64,000 nucleotides of DNA from Heligmosomoides polygyrus polygyrus (taxonomy: Eukaryota > Nematoda > Chromadorea > Rhabditida > Heligmosomidae), in assembly GCA_947396885.1 (NCBI GenBank), contig OX377206.1, positions 19,153,114 through 19,217,113 on the forward strand, written 5' to 3'. This document shows, piece after piece, positions 47,238 through 59,358 of this stretch. The first letter of the stretch is position 1. Each line of letters opens with the position of its first letter. A program made the position numbers and the translations under genes. Below the pieces are notes generated by a model. It did no database searches. It was not told the DNA's origin and worked only from the letters and a program-made list of their open reading frames with translations.

Positions 47238-48289
47238 TATTTGATCTACATATGTCTAAACTGGCTCTTTACACTCTGCTTTGTCTATTTGACAATGGCT
47301 TCAAATTTGAAAGTAAACTGTTTAATAGAATGTGTATTTGTTGACGTTTTCTTGTTTTGCGGCGCCTCCTTCGATTGCACTACGTATGCTAATAAAAAAA
47401 GCAAGCTCTGTTGATACTCAAAACTACTTTATTCATTTAATAGTTTCGTTTCGTTTATTTATCAGTTTCATTTATTTGTTCATGGTTCAACTTTTAAACT
47501 GGTTATTTCGTGACTAATATGGCATTTCAGAGGCCAGTTTTTCAAAAGTTGCTTCAGTATCCTAAGGTTTTCAAGAGGGCAACACCCACGAATATGGAAG
47601 TCTGAATAGTAGCTCATGATCGAGGAAAAAGTAATACAGTAGACCTAATGGTCTTACTTAACGTCCACATGGGCGTTGAAAGGCAAGCGTGACGAAGACA
47701 ATGTGTGCAGTGGACCGATTAACTTCTGAGGCAAAAAAGACGAACATCTTTACTGGAATTGGGCAAAAGAAAACGAAAGACTTTTATGGTCTGAGGAACG
47801 GATAACGAGAGCTGAAGATGGCGAAAAACATAGAAATCGATAGTTCACTTCCAGACTCTAGTGTTTCTTCCACAGTAGCATACGCGGAATGTCGAAAGTC
47901 TGGACGCTACGAACCACTGTTCAGATGAAGGTTTTGAAAAGACGGAACAGATGAGTCGATGATGCAATGCCGTTTGTAGCCATTATCGTAACGTCGAGAA
48001 CGAGTAGTTTGACACTCATCAGATCGCCTTGAAATATGGGGTCTAACTGGCCTTCTTTGGCACACGATAGGGACGGCTGCCAATGGTGCGATGGGTAGTA
48101 CATAGATCGCGAAGACTTCCATAAACTTGGTCGGCAATGGAGAACGAAGGATCACAACTACAAATATCCGGCGTGAAAGCAACATACTTCAATGCGTAAA
48201 AGAGCTAATCTGTCCCTCCGTCACTCTGTGCGTCTGTCCATCCGTACTGCACAGTTGCACAATAACCGAAAGAACGGCTTCACATTTCG
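47238..48289. other. Gene-poor stretch
   Basis: No gene called. Around 47690-47830 a faint Tc1-like reading (HLYWNWAKENERLLWSEE) is visible but too degenerate to annotate as an element with ends. Confidence 0.4.
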
Positions 48290-48970
48290 CTCATTATTGA
48301 TCGTTGTTTAGAGTTATTCCTTCAAGGCATGCTTCATGTGAGTATGACAACATTGGCTCCATAGCAAGTAAACAATATCGATCGCCTGACTGTTATCGAC
48401 CAGCGTTGTCGATTTTTGCTCTGAACTGGCCTAAGTAGTGAATAGCGCCATTATGATGGCCGATAGACATGATTAACAGGAATTGAAAATATCGATCGAG
48501 TGAACTATAGATCGACTTCACCCTCATTTGTAGGCAGTCCTGATTGTTGATTATGTTGACCGGTCTTAACCTTCACAAGTAATAAGCATTATCGATCGGA
48601 AAGTCATTATCAAACGATGTTATCGGTTTTTAGTGAAGAATTTTCATTTTAAGGTGAAATCATACGAGCATGATGGCGGATGGACATGGTTCACAGGAAG
48701 TTAACAATATCGATAGGGTGGCCACTATAGATCTATAAGCAATTTTTGTCCAGAGCTGATCGATTGAAGTGGGAATCGCGTGAGTGTGTATGTCAGATAG
48801 TGGACATCTTTCACAACAAGGAACAATATCGACCGGCTGACTATTATCGATTGAATTCATTGAAATTTCCCGGAGCTCAAAGTTTAAAATAGTAAGCGCG
48901 CGAATATGTTTAACGATTGGCAGAATTTGCAACAAGTAAACGATGTCGACATTTACTACATACTGAAGAA
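48290..48970. repeat. ~115-bp-period tandem array with AATATCGATCG words, locus 2
   Basis: Six anchors of the form CAAGTAAACAATATCGATCG occur near 48372, 48488, 48590, 48706, 48824 and 48939, spaced 102-118 bp. Units also share TGACTATTATCGA, CCAGAGCTG and GGGAATCGCGTGA. Divergence between units is high. Confidence 0.75.
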
Positions 48971-49553
48971 AAACCACGAAAAACCATGCAGTGGCCACAT
49001 CGACTGGAACTGCTTGAAGTTGCTGCAATAATGATAAGGGCCAAAGCAACGTTTGAAAGAAAAACATAGAAATAGTATTAATACGAAGTGAAAAGTTGCC
49101 TGGAAAAATTCAACCTAACATACTCAGGAAAGGCAGATGGTCCTTCCCTGCTTCTCTACGAACGATGCCTATGTCGCATGGAAATCAAGTTCGTTTTGGA
49201 ACCTCTAACAAGCGAACAAGGAGCGGAGAGAGACTAAGGTTTACCGAGAGTTATCGCCGTTTTGGTGCGTTGAATATTTTCACTATTGCTTTTGCTCCGC
49301 GACTTCAATGGAGGTTTTGATACGCTTACGTAGGGAAACGAATTCAATTTTAAATACATATGAAATATGTATATGACTGCCAAAAAATAATACAATGGTG
49401 AAAATGCAGGCGATTCAGGCAATTTGAGATTGCCTGAATCGCATGCATTTGAGATTAGATCAGAATAATGATTAATAATGAATGAATAATGATTTTTAAT
49501 GAATAATGATTAGATATTAAATAATATAGATCAGAGTTTGAGATTAAGATTTA

Positions 49554-49846
49554 AAGGATAAAGGATAAAGGATGGCGTTACTCAATCTCTTTTGGGATGC
49601 GCCAGCTCATTCTACCTCTACGGGATGTCGTGGAGGCGAGTTGAATGCGTATTTGGATATACAATGACTTGCGGTGGCCAGCCGATGAACAAGTCAGCGC
49701 TTTATCCTTCCCAGACACGTGTGGTACCAATTCACGGACCCCGGAGGGATGGAAGGCTTGGTTGGCGGAAAATCCGAACCAGGAAACTGGTATCGGGTGC
49801 ACGCGACCGTCAGCGCCTCCTCCGACTGCGCTACACGCACCCTAGG
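49554..49846 (-). mobile_element. tRNA-derived SINE (family A), copy 9, with 10-bp target duplication
   Basis: Complete minus-strand copy between TTAAGATTTA at 49544-49553 and again at 49847-49856. Tail AAAGGATAAAGGATAAAGG, head GGGTGCGTGTAGCGCAGTCG, B-box region GGTTCGGATTTTCC. One of the youngest-looking copies. Confidence 0.9.
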
Positions 49847-49859
49847 TTAAGATTTAGTT

Positions 49860-50780
49860 CAGAATAACAATAATAAAGGGTAGAGTACACACTTCAAGTG
49901 GATTGACTGATCCAGAGGACAGTGGCAATTAGCAAATGCCTAGTAAGTACAACTCTCGTCGTGATTAATGCTGTCAGTTACAATGACGTAAAGCGGTAGC
50001 AGCGATGTTGGCTGCCATTTGTAAGCATGAAGAGCAAGGCAGGTCTAGTTAGCTTTCGTAGGGCCCGTGAAGGAATCCAAGGACATCACGTGGTAATGAG
50101 TGGTATGGTCGCTAACGTCGCATCAGTTTTTATAAACCATCACGACAACGAGAGAATTGAACAGTTTTAAAGCGTGTTTTTCGAAGAGTCCAAACCGTGA
50201 CAGAAGATTGGATGGATGACTCTGTTGTCGCTACATTTTCGTGAGTTAGTTTGATCAACACCAATAAATGTTGTCGCAGCGAAATCAGAGTGGTGAATTA
50301 AATACCTTTTTGTTACACTGTCCTACAATACAAGAGCTCTATCTTCTGAGTAGAAAGAGCTCTTCTGTAATAAAATACAAACCTATTTTTTCATAGAAAT
50401 TTTGTTTTAGCTGATGTGAATGAATCTGCACTCCAATTCGGATATAACCTACATGTGTTTGTTCACGGAATGACCATTAATCCGATCATAAGGATAAATC
50501 CGAGCAATAATCCGAGCATCCGATTATAAGGATAAATAAATAAATAAACTAATAATAAAATTACTTCTTTGCTTCTGAATAATGTACCAGAAGAAAAGTA
50601 GAGTGCACATTATAAGAATAGTATAAAAAGTACCGGAACAAAATTATGTACCAGAATAAAAAACCTCAGAATTATGTGCCCGAATTATGTACGCATTTAA
50701 CTACAACGGAGCAGTAAGGTCATCCTTTGTTGAGGAGTTATTGGTCTCAAGAAGTTGTTTTTCATTTTCTTATAATTACA
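49860..50780. other. Intergenic, nothing recognised
   Basis: AT-rich sequence with short AATAATAAATAAATAA runs near 50520-50560. No gene or element identified. Confidence 0.5.
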
Positions 50781-50807
50781 TAGGATCTATCGTAGTTCGT
50801 GGAGGTA

Positions 50808-51105
50808 ACTTGTATCACCTGTATCACCTGTCGTCCCGTTGATCATCGACTTGCTCGAGCGGGCGCCAGCAGCGTCTCCAATCGTCCCTGTCGCGTGCCA
50901 GAGTGCTCCAATGGATCCTCCTCGCTCGAGGGACACGAAGAGCGCCATAGCGGTCGTTCAGGGCTTTCACGAAGAAGTCCGACCAACGCGTTGGTGGGCG
51001 TCCTGGTGTTCTCTTGACATCCCGCGGAATCCAGTCGGTGACGGCTCTCGTCCAGCGGGTGTCTGCGAAGCGCATTACGTGGCCGGCCCACCTAATTTTT
51101 CGAGG
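50808..51105 (-). mobile_element. RTE LINE 3' end, heavily 5'-truncated
   Basis: The minus strand encodes the LINE C-terminus: [44 protein letters not shown] and a TGA at 50824-50826, followed by two GTGATACA repeats as 3' tail. Close to the fragment at 19700-20510 but less decayed. The frame is intact over the retained 90 codons. Confidence 0.85.
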
Positions 51106-51473
51106 AGGTACCGTCAGAAAAGGGCAACACAGTGTAATGCAAAGAAACCTAGTCTCGTAGGCTACTTCAGTAACGCTATTTGACCTGTTTATTGATTTGT
51201 TTATTATTTGGGCTCCATCAAAACAAGTAAAACACGCACATGGGCACAATATGTTAAGAAATGCAATAGGAATGAAAACAACAACTAATAACTACATATT
51301 TTGTTAAACAGCTTGCTTTCAAATTCGACGCCGTTGTTAAACAGATAAAGTAAAGTGTCAACAGCCAGTTACGACAACTTGGGCACTGGCAGAGTGGATG
51401 GTCCAATGTCTACATGTATCATTTCGAAACGTTTTCGCATTCTTGCGATTCAAAATACGAAAGAGAAATACCA

Positions 51474-53033
51474 GGGCGCGTGGTGATGCAGTCGGACTTG
51501 GAGCTATTAGGTTGTAACGAATTAAATGGCACTGGCTCGCGCCATTTTTTGGCGCGTCTTTACGCGTTTGATCCAGAACAAACCGTAACATGTGGCATAT
51601 CGTTTAGAAGCGCAAGCTTTGCTCTACCGGAGAGTACCAAATTTTCTATGTAAAAGTGGGAAAACTTTAGAGTTTTATTGACTTCTTTGCAGATGGACAA
51701 AGGGTAATCCGAGGCATTTACTTGTATGAATTCAAGCTGGGCACTACAGCTAAGGAGGCGGACGAGAAGATCAACGCCGCATTCGGTCAAGGATGTTCCA
51801 CAATTCGGACGGCGTATCGTTGGTATCAGAAGGTCCGGAATGGAGATGAGAGCCTGGAAGAACATGAAGGTCGTGGGAGGCATAGTGATGTTGATGAGGA
51901 CAAGCTGAGAGATGTGGTAGAGGAGGATTCACACAAAGTACCAGGGAGATAGCGAAGGTTCTTGGCGTCAGTCACAACACAGCTGCCCGGCATCTGATGG
52001 AAATTGGAAAGACCAAAAAGCTAGAAAGATGGGTGCCTCACGAGCTGTCTGAGGAGCAAAGAAACCGACGATATCAGATCTCGTCCGCACTGCTTCTACG
52101 GAACGAAACGGACCCATACCTTGATCGCATCGTAACCTGTGACGAGAAATGGATAATGTACGACAACAGGCGACGATCGGCACAGTGGGTGGACAGCGAT
52201 GAGAGCCCCAAGGTTTTCGCGAAACCGGAATTGCACCAAAAGAAAGTAATGGTGACAGTATGGTGGTGTTCGCTGGGAATTATTCACCACAGCTTCCTCC
52301 CTATCCATCACGGCAGAGAAGTACAGCATTGAAATTGAAGAAATGATGAAAAAGTTGAAGGATATCCGGCCGGCCTTGGTAAACCGAAGGCGAGTTCTCC
52401 TTCTGCACGACAATGCTCGCCCCCATGTAGCACGAATGACGTTGCAGAAATTGAATGAGCTGAGCATTGAAACTCTACCACATCCTCCGTTTTCTCCCGA
52501 CCTCTCCCCAACAGACTACCATTTCTTCAAGCATCTTGGCGACTTCTTGGTAGGGAAGATATTCAAATACCAACAGGATGCCGAAAGTGCCTTCGAAGAT
52601 TTCGTCGATTCCAGAACTTTTGATTTTTATGCTACTGGGATAAAAATGCTTGCGTCACGCTGGCAAAGATGTGTAGAATCAGAAGGTTTTTATTTCGATT
52701 AATAAACTTGCCTACAAGCCGAGATATTAACTGTTTAAATTTACAGTGGTTCAGTGCCGTTTATTTCGTTACAACCTAATAGCTGTCGTATGCACTCCGA
52801 TGCAAAGTTCTTGGTTCGGATTTTCCGCCCAGGCAAAACAAGTTCTCCATCTCGTTCGGCAAGTTGACACGGGACTTGTCTGGGATTTGTGAAATACCGA
52901 CTTTCATGTCGGCTGGCCGCCTCTAGTCATTGTAGGCCAAGTACGCATTGATCTCGGCTCCGCGGCAGATATTCCGTCGAAGTAGAATGCGTGGCGCATC
53001 CTGCGTTGGATTGACTGTCCTTTATCCTTTTTG
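51474..53033 (+). mobile_element. tRNA-derived SINE (family A), copy 10, split by a mariner
   Basis: SINE head 51474-51506 (GGGCGCGTGGTGATGCAGTC) and remainder 52780-53033 (GTTCTTGGTTCGGATTTTCC, AGAATGCGTGGCGCATCC, TGTCCTTTATCC) are separated by the mariner at 51507-52779 with TA at both junctions. Confidence 0.85.
51507..52779 (+). mobile_element. Cecropia-type mariner, 1273 bp, nearly intact
   Basis: TIR TTAGGTTGTAACGAAWTAAA at both ends, flanked by TA. Transposase on plus starting near 51692: EFKLGTTAKEADEKINAAFG (HTH), IRTAYRWYQKVRNGD, TREIAKVLGVSHNTAARHL (second HTH), WVPHEL, VTCDEKWIMYDN (D1), VLLLHDNARPHVA (D2), SPDLSPTDYHFF (D3) and SEGFYFD before TAA at 52700-52702. Three single-base frameshifts (near 51700, 51935, 52305) are the only defects I see; there are no other nonsense codons and the DD34D residues are all present. 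Confidence 0.92.
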
Positions 53034-53039
53034 TCCTCT

Positions 53040-54510
53040 AAGAGAAATACTCTAATGCTGAAGCGCAGGCGATGTTTCGTTCATTCAACAGTGCAAACCT
53101 CTTTAAGACACTATTTGCAAAGCTAGAAGGCTAACGTAGATAAAACAATGGAGTAAAACTGCTTCGAATTACAAGAATATAGAAACTCTAAATATTAACG
53201 TTATAATTTCCTCACTACGGCCGCATGAACAACCGCTGCTGGAAAGCTAAGGTAAATATTAGGAAGCAATACTGGCAGCACAACTTCATAAAAATTTTCT
53301 CACATATTCACGGTTTTAGAGAAATGTTTGGATTTTAGCGCAGCTTTAGTGAGGAAGTTTGATAGAGTTTACTCAAGCACAGCTGTGAATTGATAAGCTA
53401 GGCAGTTAGAAAATGTAACGAGGCCAATGGGACGAACTCCAGACCTGAAATTGCGGTAAACAACGACGAGCATGTCACAATTGATCAACAACAAAAGTTT
53501 TATCAGACTTTTCCGGCCGCAACGAACGACAGCTTCTAACAGCAGATGGATCGAAGCATGCAAAGCTGAGCAATCAGTTTTTCTAGACCTTGATCACTTC
53601 CACATGCTTTGTGGATGAGTGAAAGATCGCGTACAGATAACTCCGTTCCAAGTGATAGATAGGCTTCAAAGGAAGGGGTGATATTTATTTACTTACTTAT
53701 TTTGTACGCTAGTGCGCTATAAATTGCTGTATTCCGCGAAAATCCGGGGAAGAAAAAAGGAATTTAATGAAAAGAAGGAAAAACTATGGAACAGCGCAAA
53801 AACACCAGATTCAGTGCTATGGAAGAAGACCGGGGAAATGGGGAAAAACAAAAAAGTTTATTGTCCTGGTGGCTGCTTATAGCGCAGGCCGTTAAAGAAA
53901 CTGTTATGATACCCTTCATCGTTATTAATTGGAAGACTGGACGGTATATTGTGCTTTAGCTTCAGTGGGTCCTATTCTTTGCCAACGGCTTGTTATCGAA
54001 GTGCTTCCCAATGCGAAAGAATCGGTTATTCTGTCAGCATGAGAGCAACTGAATATACATTTCAAGGAACTCCGCGGAGGACGCTATTCCCCTCTTGGAA
54101 GCCATGTCGCCATGTTGATACTAGTTCAATTCCTCTAGTCCCATTACTAGGCATACACCTACTTCCACTTGTTCCTTTCGTACTCAATTACGAGGTATTT
54201 TGTGTAGTTTGTTTACTTCCTTCGAACTCTATTTTTTAGAATGAAGGAGTTAACAAAGACGTAAAAGCTTATTATTCTAATGTATCACGAGGAAAGGAAG
54301 GCGATACTGCAGTCCCGTTTGAGAAGCGTCATGAATTTCGACGGGATATCGTTTGGCCTACTCAATAACACGCGGTGCCTTACCGATGAAGAGGTCAGTG
54401 TTCTATTATTCTCATAAAAGTCAGATAAAAACCCACCGATCCAGGAAGACAGGAGACTTGCCAGCTATGAACCACGATTTTAGCTGTATGCTATAGCTGT
54501 GCTCAAACGT
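53040..54510. other. Intergenic, nothing recognised
   Basis: No ORF with recognisable domain and no clear repeat. The 96-codon ORF at 53949-54239 lacks family features. Confidence 0.5.
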
Positions 54511-54514
54511 ATAC

Positions 54515-54880
54515 ATTCGAATAATTATTCGAATAGTTTATTCGAATAATTAGTGAAACAGTCGAATATTCGACATTTTTAGATTTTTGAATATTCTTCG
54601 AATTCGAACAAAGATGGTTTTAAAAGTCGAATATTTGTTTGCATTCAAACAACGAAAGTGAATCTCTTTAAATCCTTGAGCACAAAACCTGATTCGAGCG
54701 AATTGTTCGACTATTCGAATATTCGAATATTCGAAAAATAAGGCTTTTTCAATTTCCGATCATTCGAAAAAATTGACAAGCGAATAAATTCGTTCGTTCA
54801 TTCGCTCGAAAATTTTCGGCATTGAGAAATCAGTTCTTTCATTCGCTGGATATTTTTCGACATCGAGTAAATTCGTTCCT
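54515..54880. repeat. Dispersed AT-rich repeat with TTCGAATATTCG palindromes, copy 3
   Basis: Homologous in order to 14492-14885: AATATTCGACATTTTTAGAT, ACTATTCGAATATTCG, AATTGACAAGCGAATAAATT, TCGTTCGTTCATTCGCTCG. Palindromic words every 10-20 bp. Confidence 0.75.
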
Positions 54881-54914
54881 TCCTTAGGAATCCCGGGTGT
54901 TACATGCAATCAAA

Positions 54915-55075
54915 CAGCACCGGTGATGGAAGGCGTAGCATCACTGCCCGGAAATCAGAAGGTGGGTGTTCGGGTTCCACCTGGCGCAAGAGTTTTGATC
55001 GCAACAAACCATCCTGTAACAACACAGAGCCTATCTACCAGCCGCTCGAGGCTTAAGCAAATGTGTTAGAAATTT
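54915..55075 (+). mobile_element. tRNA-derived SINE family B, copy
   Basis: GATGGAAGGCGTAGCATCAC, GGTGTTCGGGTTCCACCTGG and the 3' body TTTTGATCGCAACAAACCAT and CGCTCGAGGCTTAAGC match 36427-36595. The A box is eroded. Confidence 0.6.
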
Positions 55076-55254
55076 CTGCCCCATTCGTTCGATAAAGCTT
55101 CTCAAAAGCACAACTACACTGCATGTGACAGTCAGCGCCTCATCCGACAGCGCTTTCACGCTCTTTATCAAAGATTGTCGCGGTTTTGCATAATTTTACT
55201 AACCTGTTAAGTTTGAAAAAGCGGCTTGTGGTATCCTTCACGTGAATACTGACA

Positions 55255-55500
55255 GATCCATATGTTTTGTAGCTAAAAATCGATATCGATTTGATCGATT
55301 TCTATCCAGAGTGGCAGCATGGGGTATGAATTGTATGGATGTTGCATAACAACAAAAATGCGATATTTTGAGCGGTCAACCATTGCCGATCCAAAATGCC
55401 TATTTTTCACAAAGTCGATCGTTTGAAATGGGAATCGCGTGGATAAATTGGGCAGTGGAGAGGTTCACAACAATTAAACAGTGCCGAGCGACCAATTGAT
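55255..55500. repeat. ~115-bp-period tandem repeat with ATCGAT words, locus 3
   Basis: Two or three degenerate units: ATCGATATCGATTTGATCGA (55265), CGATATTTTGAGCGGTCAAC (55360) and TTCACAACAATTAAACAGTG (near 55475), with GTTTGAAATGGGAATCGCGT between. Same unit as 48290-48970. Confidence 0.5.
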
Positions 55501-55639
55501 ATCCGTCGAAATTGTCAAATACAGCGTAGAGTTGGGCGTTTGAAATCGTGTCGCTGAGTATTATAGTTGGATAGAGATCAGATAGAGAATGACGATCCTC
55601 TTGAGTCCAAAAAATTTCAGCTACCATTTTCAAATATCA

Positions 55640-57360
55640 TTTGAGTATGTTAAATTACCCCATCGATATGCTTACTAGTCCTATGTAGAAAATCCTCCTA
55701 AATGGAAATTCACCCAAAATGGCATCGAGCAGACATACTCGTAAGGAGCGCTCAAGAATCAGTCCAGGAAATAGAGGCGATTGGCGATTGAGGTCAATAA
55801 CCTAAGTTTATTTGATAACGGCCGTGGCTGTAAAAGTGAGAAAGTGCTCTATCCGCAGCACCCTAACCGAACATGAAGTTATCCTTCTTCAAGGGGATCG
55901 TAGTCAGACTGCGCTGTTAGTGAACGATTAGCAAGGCTTAAGATCGTTGCTTGAGCAAGAATAACAGTGAGTTAAGATGTACAACAAGGTGTCGGTAGTA
56001 AGTTGATGAAGAGTGGTCCGGTGGTCTCCAAGTATGTACAGTAAAGCTGAAAACCGCGATTAAACCGCCGAATCGTCACTGATAACGATTCTCATGCCGC
56101 ACGTGAGGTCAATGACCACCCCAGCTGTGATGCGGAAAGCAAAGCTTGTAATCTCAAGTCTTCCGAACTTGTGACTAATATAGAACATGTTTATTGAGCC
56201 AAAAAAGATACAAAATAAGTTCAGCAAAAAGAGTGCAGGGAAAGTTGGCTTTTTAGAGATTGTGAATTTTTATTGTGTCAAGAAGTGATGTGAAACCAGT
56301 TAGCACAAAAGATTACAGCTACTTGATTCGCATAAAGTGGAAAGTGCATTTTCCATGGCGATTTTGTAGTTCGTTTGCTGAAAAGAGAAAAAGGAAAAAG
56401 AATATTGACTAGCCCAAAGCGTAACGCAATATAACATTTGCACGAAACATTATGAACAAGACAGGCTACTATAAATAAAATCGTTTCATGTGAATTTCTT
56501 TATTCTATTGAATTACTTTTTTGAGCCCTTAGTATTAGTATCCATTGAATCGCTTGAAGTGCAAAATTCTCTTTTTTACCGATTCAGTATTCCCTGAAAA
56601 CCCCTGCTGCAGTTAATCTAAGAAAAGGTGTTTTTGCTTTAGCAAAGTTTCTAACTTGCAGCTGAATTTCTTCGGAAGGCAGTGAATTAGTGTTAGAGGT
56701 AGCTCGATTCAGGTTCTAACTGCTCGGTCATAAAGAATTCTTGAAAGACTTTAAAATACAGTTTTTGAGGTTGAATACGGAAGTTGCGTTCCCTAGTGAC
56801 ACCGTTGGCTGATAAAAAGGTGAAGAAATGGCTTTTCGTGCCAATGGAAGTAATGCCAATACTGACGAAAACACCGTGATTTTTTAAAGAAGATTTTGAT
56901 TTTGATAATAAATTATTCGTCTAAGCGATGATGATTTAGATTATTTAAATGAATATGTGTCGGGAACAAGGGAATAGTACAAGAGTGTTGTGTTTTTGGT
57001 ACAGAAATATATACAAATATGCCGTTTTCACGTCAAATTGGACACTTTTCAGATCAAGTTGAGCACTCTTCTCAGCAAGCTTAACGCTTTCGAAATCAAA
57101 GCGAACATCATCGTAATCAAACCAAGCGTTTTCCAGGTTTAAACCAAAGGTTCTCCAACACGACTAGAATAATTTTTTTGTTGATGGAAAATTAATACAA
57201 CTTTCCGAAATAACTTAAAATCAGTTGTCTTAATCAGTGAACGCAATGTATAAAATTTATCAAAATTTTATCATTTGAGGAAAAAATTTTAGGACGAATT
57301 TTATTTTAAGACGCAAGAGGACAACGATGATTCATTATATTATAGGAAGTCAGCGGGCCA
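55640..57360. other. Intergenic, nothing recognised
   Basis: AT-rich, no gene found. A GGACAC/GTGTCC-type dispersed repeat fragment lies near 57035-57150. Confidence 0.45.
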
Positions 57361-57726
57361 TGCATTATGTACAGTACCGGACATGCCGCTGCGTCCAACA
57401 AGCACAAGCGGCGCGAAAGGGCGCCTGAGAGTGCCGTTTTCCACTCGCTACGCGTCGCGTGTGACGCAAGTCGCGTTAAGGAGCTGGGCCCTCAACTTCT
57501 GGACGTTAGGGTGATGGAAGGAGCCTATCCACGCGCTTGGATGAGTATGGTCTACTGTTTGGAACTAACTGCCGGCATGGCGCGCGCTGTGAACAATGCA
57601 TATAGACCCGGCAGAATCGAGTCGGCGCGACAACCTATAGAGCGAGCAACAGCTTGTAGAGTGAGAGTTTGAGGAGTTTTAACAGAAATTCCCAGACGCC
57701 CTATTCAGGTGTTGCTTTAAGACTGT

Positions 57727-57783
57727 CCGCGCCAACTCGACTGATAGGTTCGGTTGTATATGCATATCAGTCGAGTTGGCGCG
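57727..57783. repeat. Short perfect hairpin
   Basis: GCGCCAACTCGACTGATA and its reverse complement flank a ~20-bp loop. It lies at the border of the repeat complex that extends to 59130. Confidence 0.75.
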
Positions 57784-57926
57784 ACCGCTCGCAAATTGCA
57801 CGCGCGGGCGTGTTTGGAGCGCGACAACTCTGTCAAGTGTGAACCCTTCCGGCTGCAGCATGTGGATTTGTAGCCAGTACGAAGCACTAGCAGTCCGCCA
57901 AAGCACAGCGATGTAGCCTAAGAACA

Positions 57927-58340
57927 ATCAAAGTTACGGTCGTGCGAAAATGCAGGTCAGGCTTGGACAACCCATCTTTTTCGGTTTCAGTCGATCACTG
58001 CGGGAAGAAGCTATGAGCTGACGGCCTACAAATGCATAGGCTAGCAGAACACTTAAGGTATTTTATGAGAAAGCGCTTACAGTTCTCCAGCTGCTCAAAC
58101 TGCCTTAGTTAGAGCTGTAATGTAGCTTATGATTGGACAAAGTTACAGCGCTGCGAAAATGCAGGTTGCCTTGAGTTTCACGGTTTTTTCCAATTTCAGC
58201 CGACCCCTGCGGGAAGAGGCGGAGAGCTAACGGCCTGCAAATGCGTAGGCTAACAAAACACTAAAGATGTTTTCAGGTGACATGCTCACAAGCTTATTAA
58301 ACTGCTAGCTTATTAAACTGCCTTAGTCACAGCTGCCAGT
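57927..58340. repeat. Direct tandem duplication, ~205-bp unit
   Basis: Two units beginning AAAGTTAC and containing GCGAAAATGCAGGT, CTGCGGGAAGA, GCATAGGCTA or GCGTAGGCTA, and ACTGCCTTAGT. A partial third unit (CTCCAGCTGCCTAACCTGCC) appears at 59070-59140. Confidence 0.65.
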
Positions 58341-58639
58341 TTAAAGCGTCGGAAGATAGCGGTTAGAGTTTCCTGCGCTCTTACTTAAGGTTTGAGTTTT
58401 TGACCCTCGCAATGGTACTTTTCTGTTCAGCATAAAAAGAATATCGAACTGTATCAATTTCGACTGATTTTGGAAACATCGATTTTTTGACGGTTTCGCA
58501 CCAAGGGAGGCCGCTCAAGGTAGCGGCAGAGGGACTACTACGTCATCGAAAGTCGATATTTCAAAACCGGGCCAAATTGGTAACCGTTCGATAGAGCTTT
58601 TCGTGCTGAATTGAACGGCGTCATTGAGTTTCGAAAAAA

Positions 58640-58850
58640 CTGTAATCTAGGTGAGTAAGAGCAGGGAGAACATCTACCGTTATTGTGCTAAATTGCACGC
58701 GCGGGCGTGTCCAGAGCGCAATAACTCTGTCAAGTTCGAGTTGTTTCGGCTGCAACCCGCGGGTCTTGTAGGCAGTTAGTAGGCGCGCAATTTAGCACAA
58801 CAATGGTCGATGTTCTCCTCGCTCTTACTCGCTCACGTCACAGTTCTCGC
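58640..58850. repeat. Inverted repeat flanking a GC-rich segment
   Basis: GAGTAAGAGCAGGGAGAACA and GTGCTAAATTGC on the left recur inverted at 58785-58850. The enclosed segment (GCACGCGCGGGCGTG, AACTCTGTCAAGT) is also related to 57795-57870, so the unit has been copied at least twice. Confidence 0.6.
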
Positions 58851-59140
58851 TACTACGAGTAACACCTTTGCATTCACCATCAAAAGCGCTATCGAGTGGT
58901 TCCCAAACTGGCCAGATTCAATAATACTGATTTCGGTGACGTCATCGGTCCTCTGCTGCGGCCTTACCCCGACGCGAAATTGTAAAAAATTGATGTCTCC
59001 AAAACTGGTCCGCCGGGATTAACACCGTTCGATAGAGCTCATCGAGCTGAACAGAAAGGTATGATTGAGAGTGCCGAAAACGCAAGGTACTTTACGAGGA
59101 AGAGCTCACAACTCTCCAGCTGCCTAACCTGCCTTAGTAG

Positions 59141-59203
59141 CCATGTTCCTCAATTGTGTTATATCTAGTGGCTTTTATATAACTGTCTCAGTTAAACATC
59201 ACT
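59141..59203 (+). repeat. Inverted copy of the apyrase intron-exon boundary
   Basis: ATGTTCCTCAATTGTGTTAT, CTAGTGGCTTTTATATAACT and GTYTCAGTTAAACATCA match, in inverted orientation, the last ~45 bp of the intron and first bases of the apyrase exon starting at 61048. Homology stops after about 60 bp. The copy lies just downstream of the apyrase stop. Confidence 0.75.
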
Positions 59204-59358
59204 CAATATGCGAAACAAAGTCTGCATAATGAACCGGTCCCAAGCTGATTCACATGAGGCTTTGCTATTATCTGAGCTTGGGCAGTGTTGCCATTTTTGT
59301 GTTACCTTGACAGCTATGACTTCATTTATTCGCACAAAACGAAGGATCATGTGCTTTT

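Noticed and set aside
47690..47830. Tc1-like transposase
   Set aside because: Only a short stretch (HLYWNWAKENERLLWSEE) looks right; no TIRs, no catalytic motifs and several stops around it.
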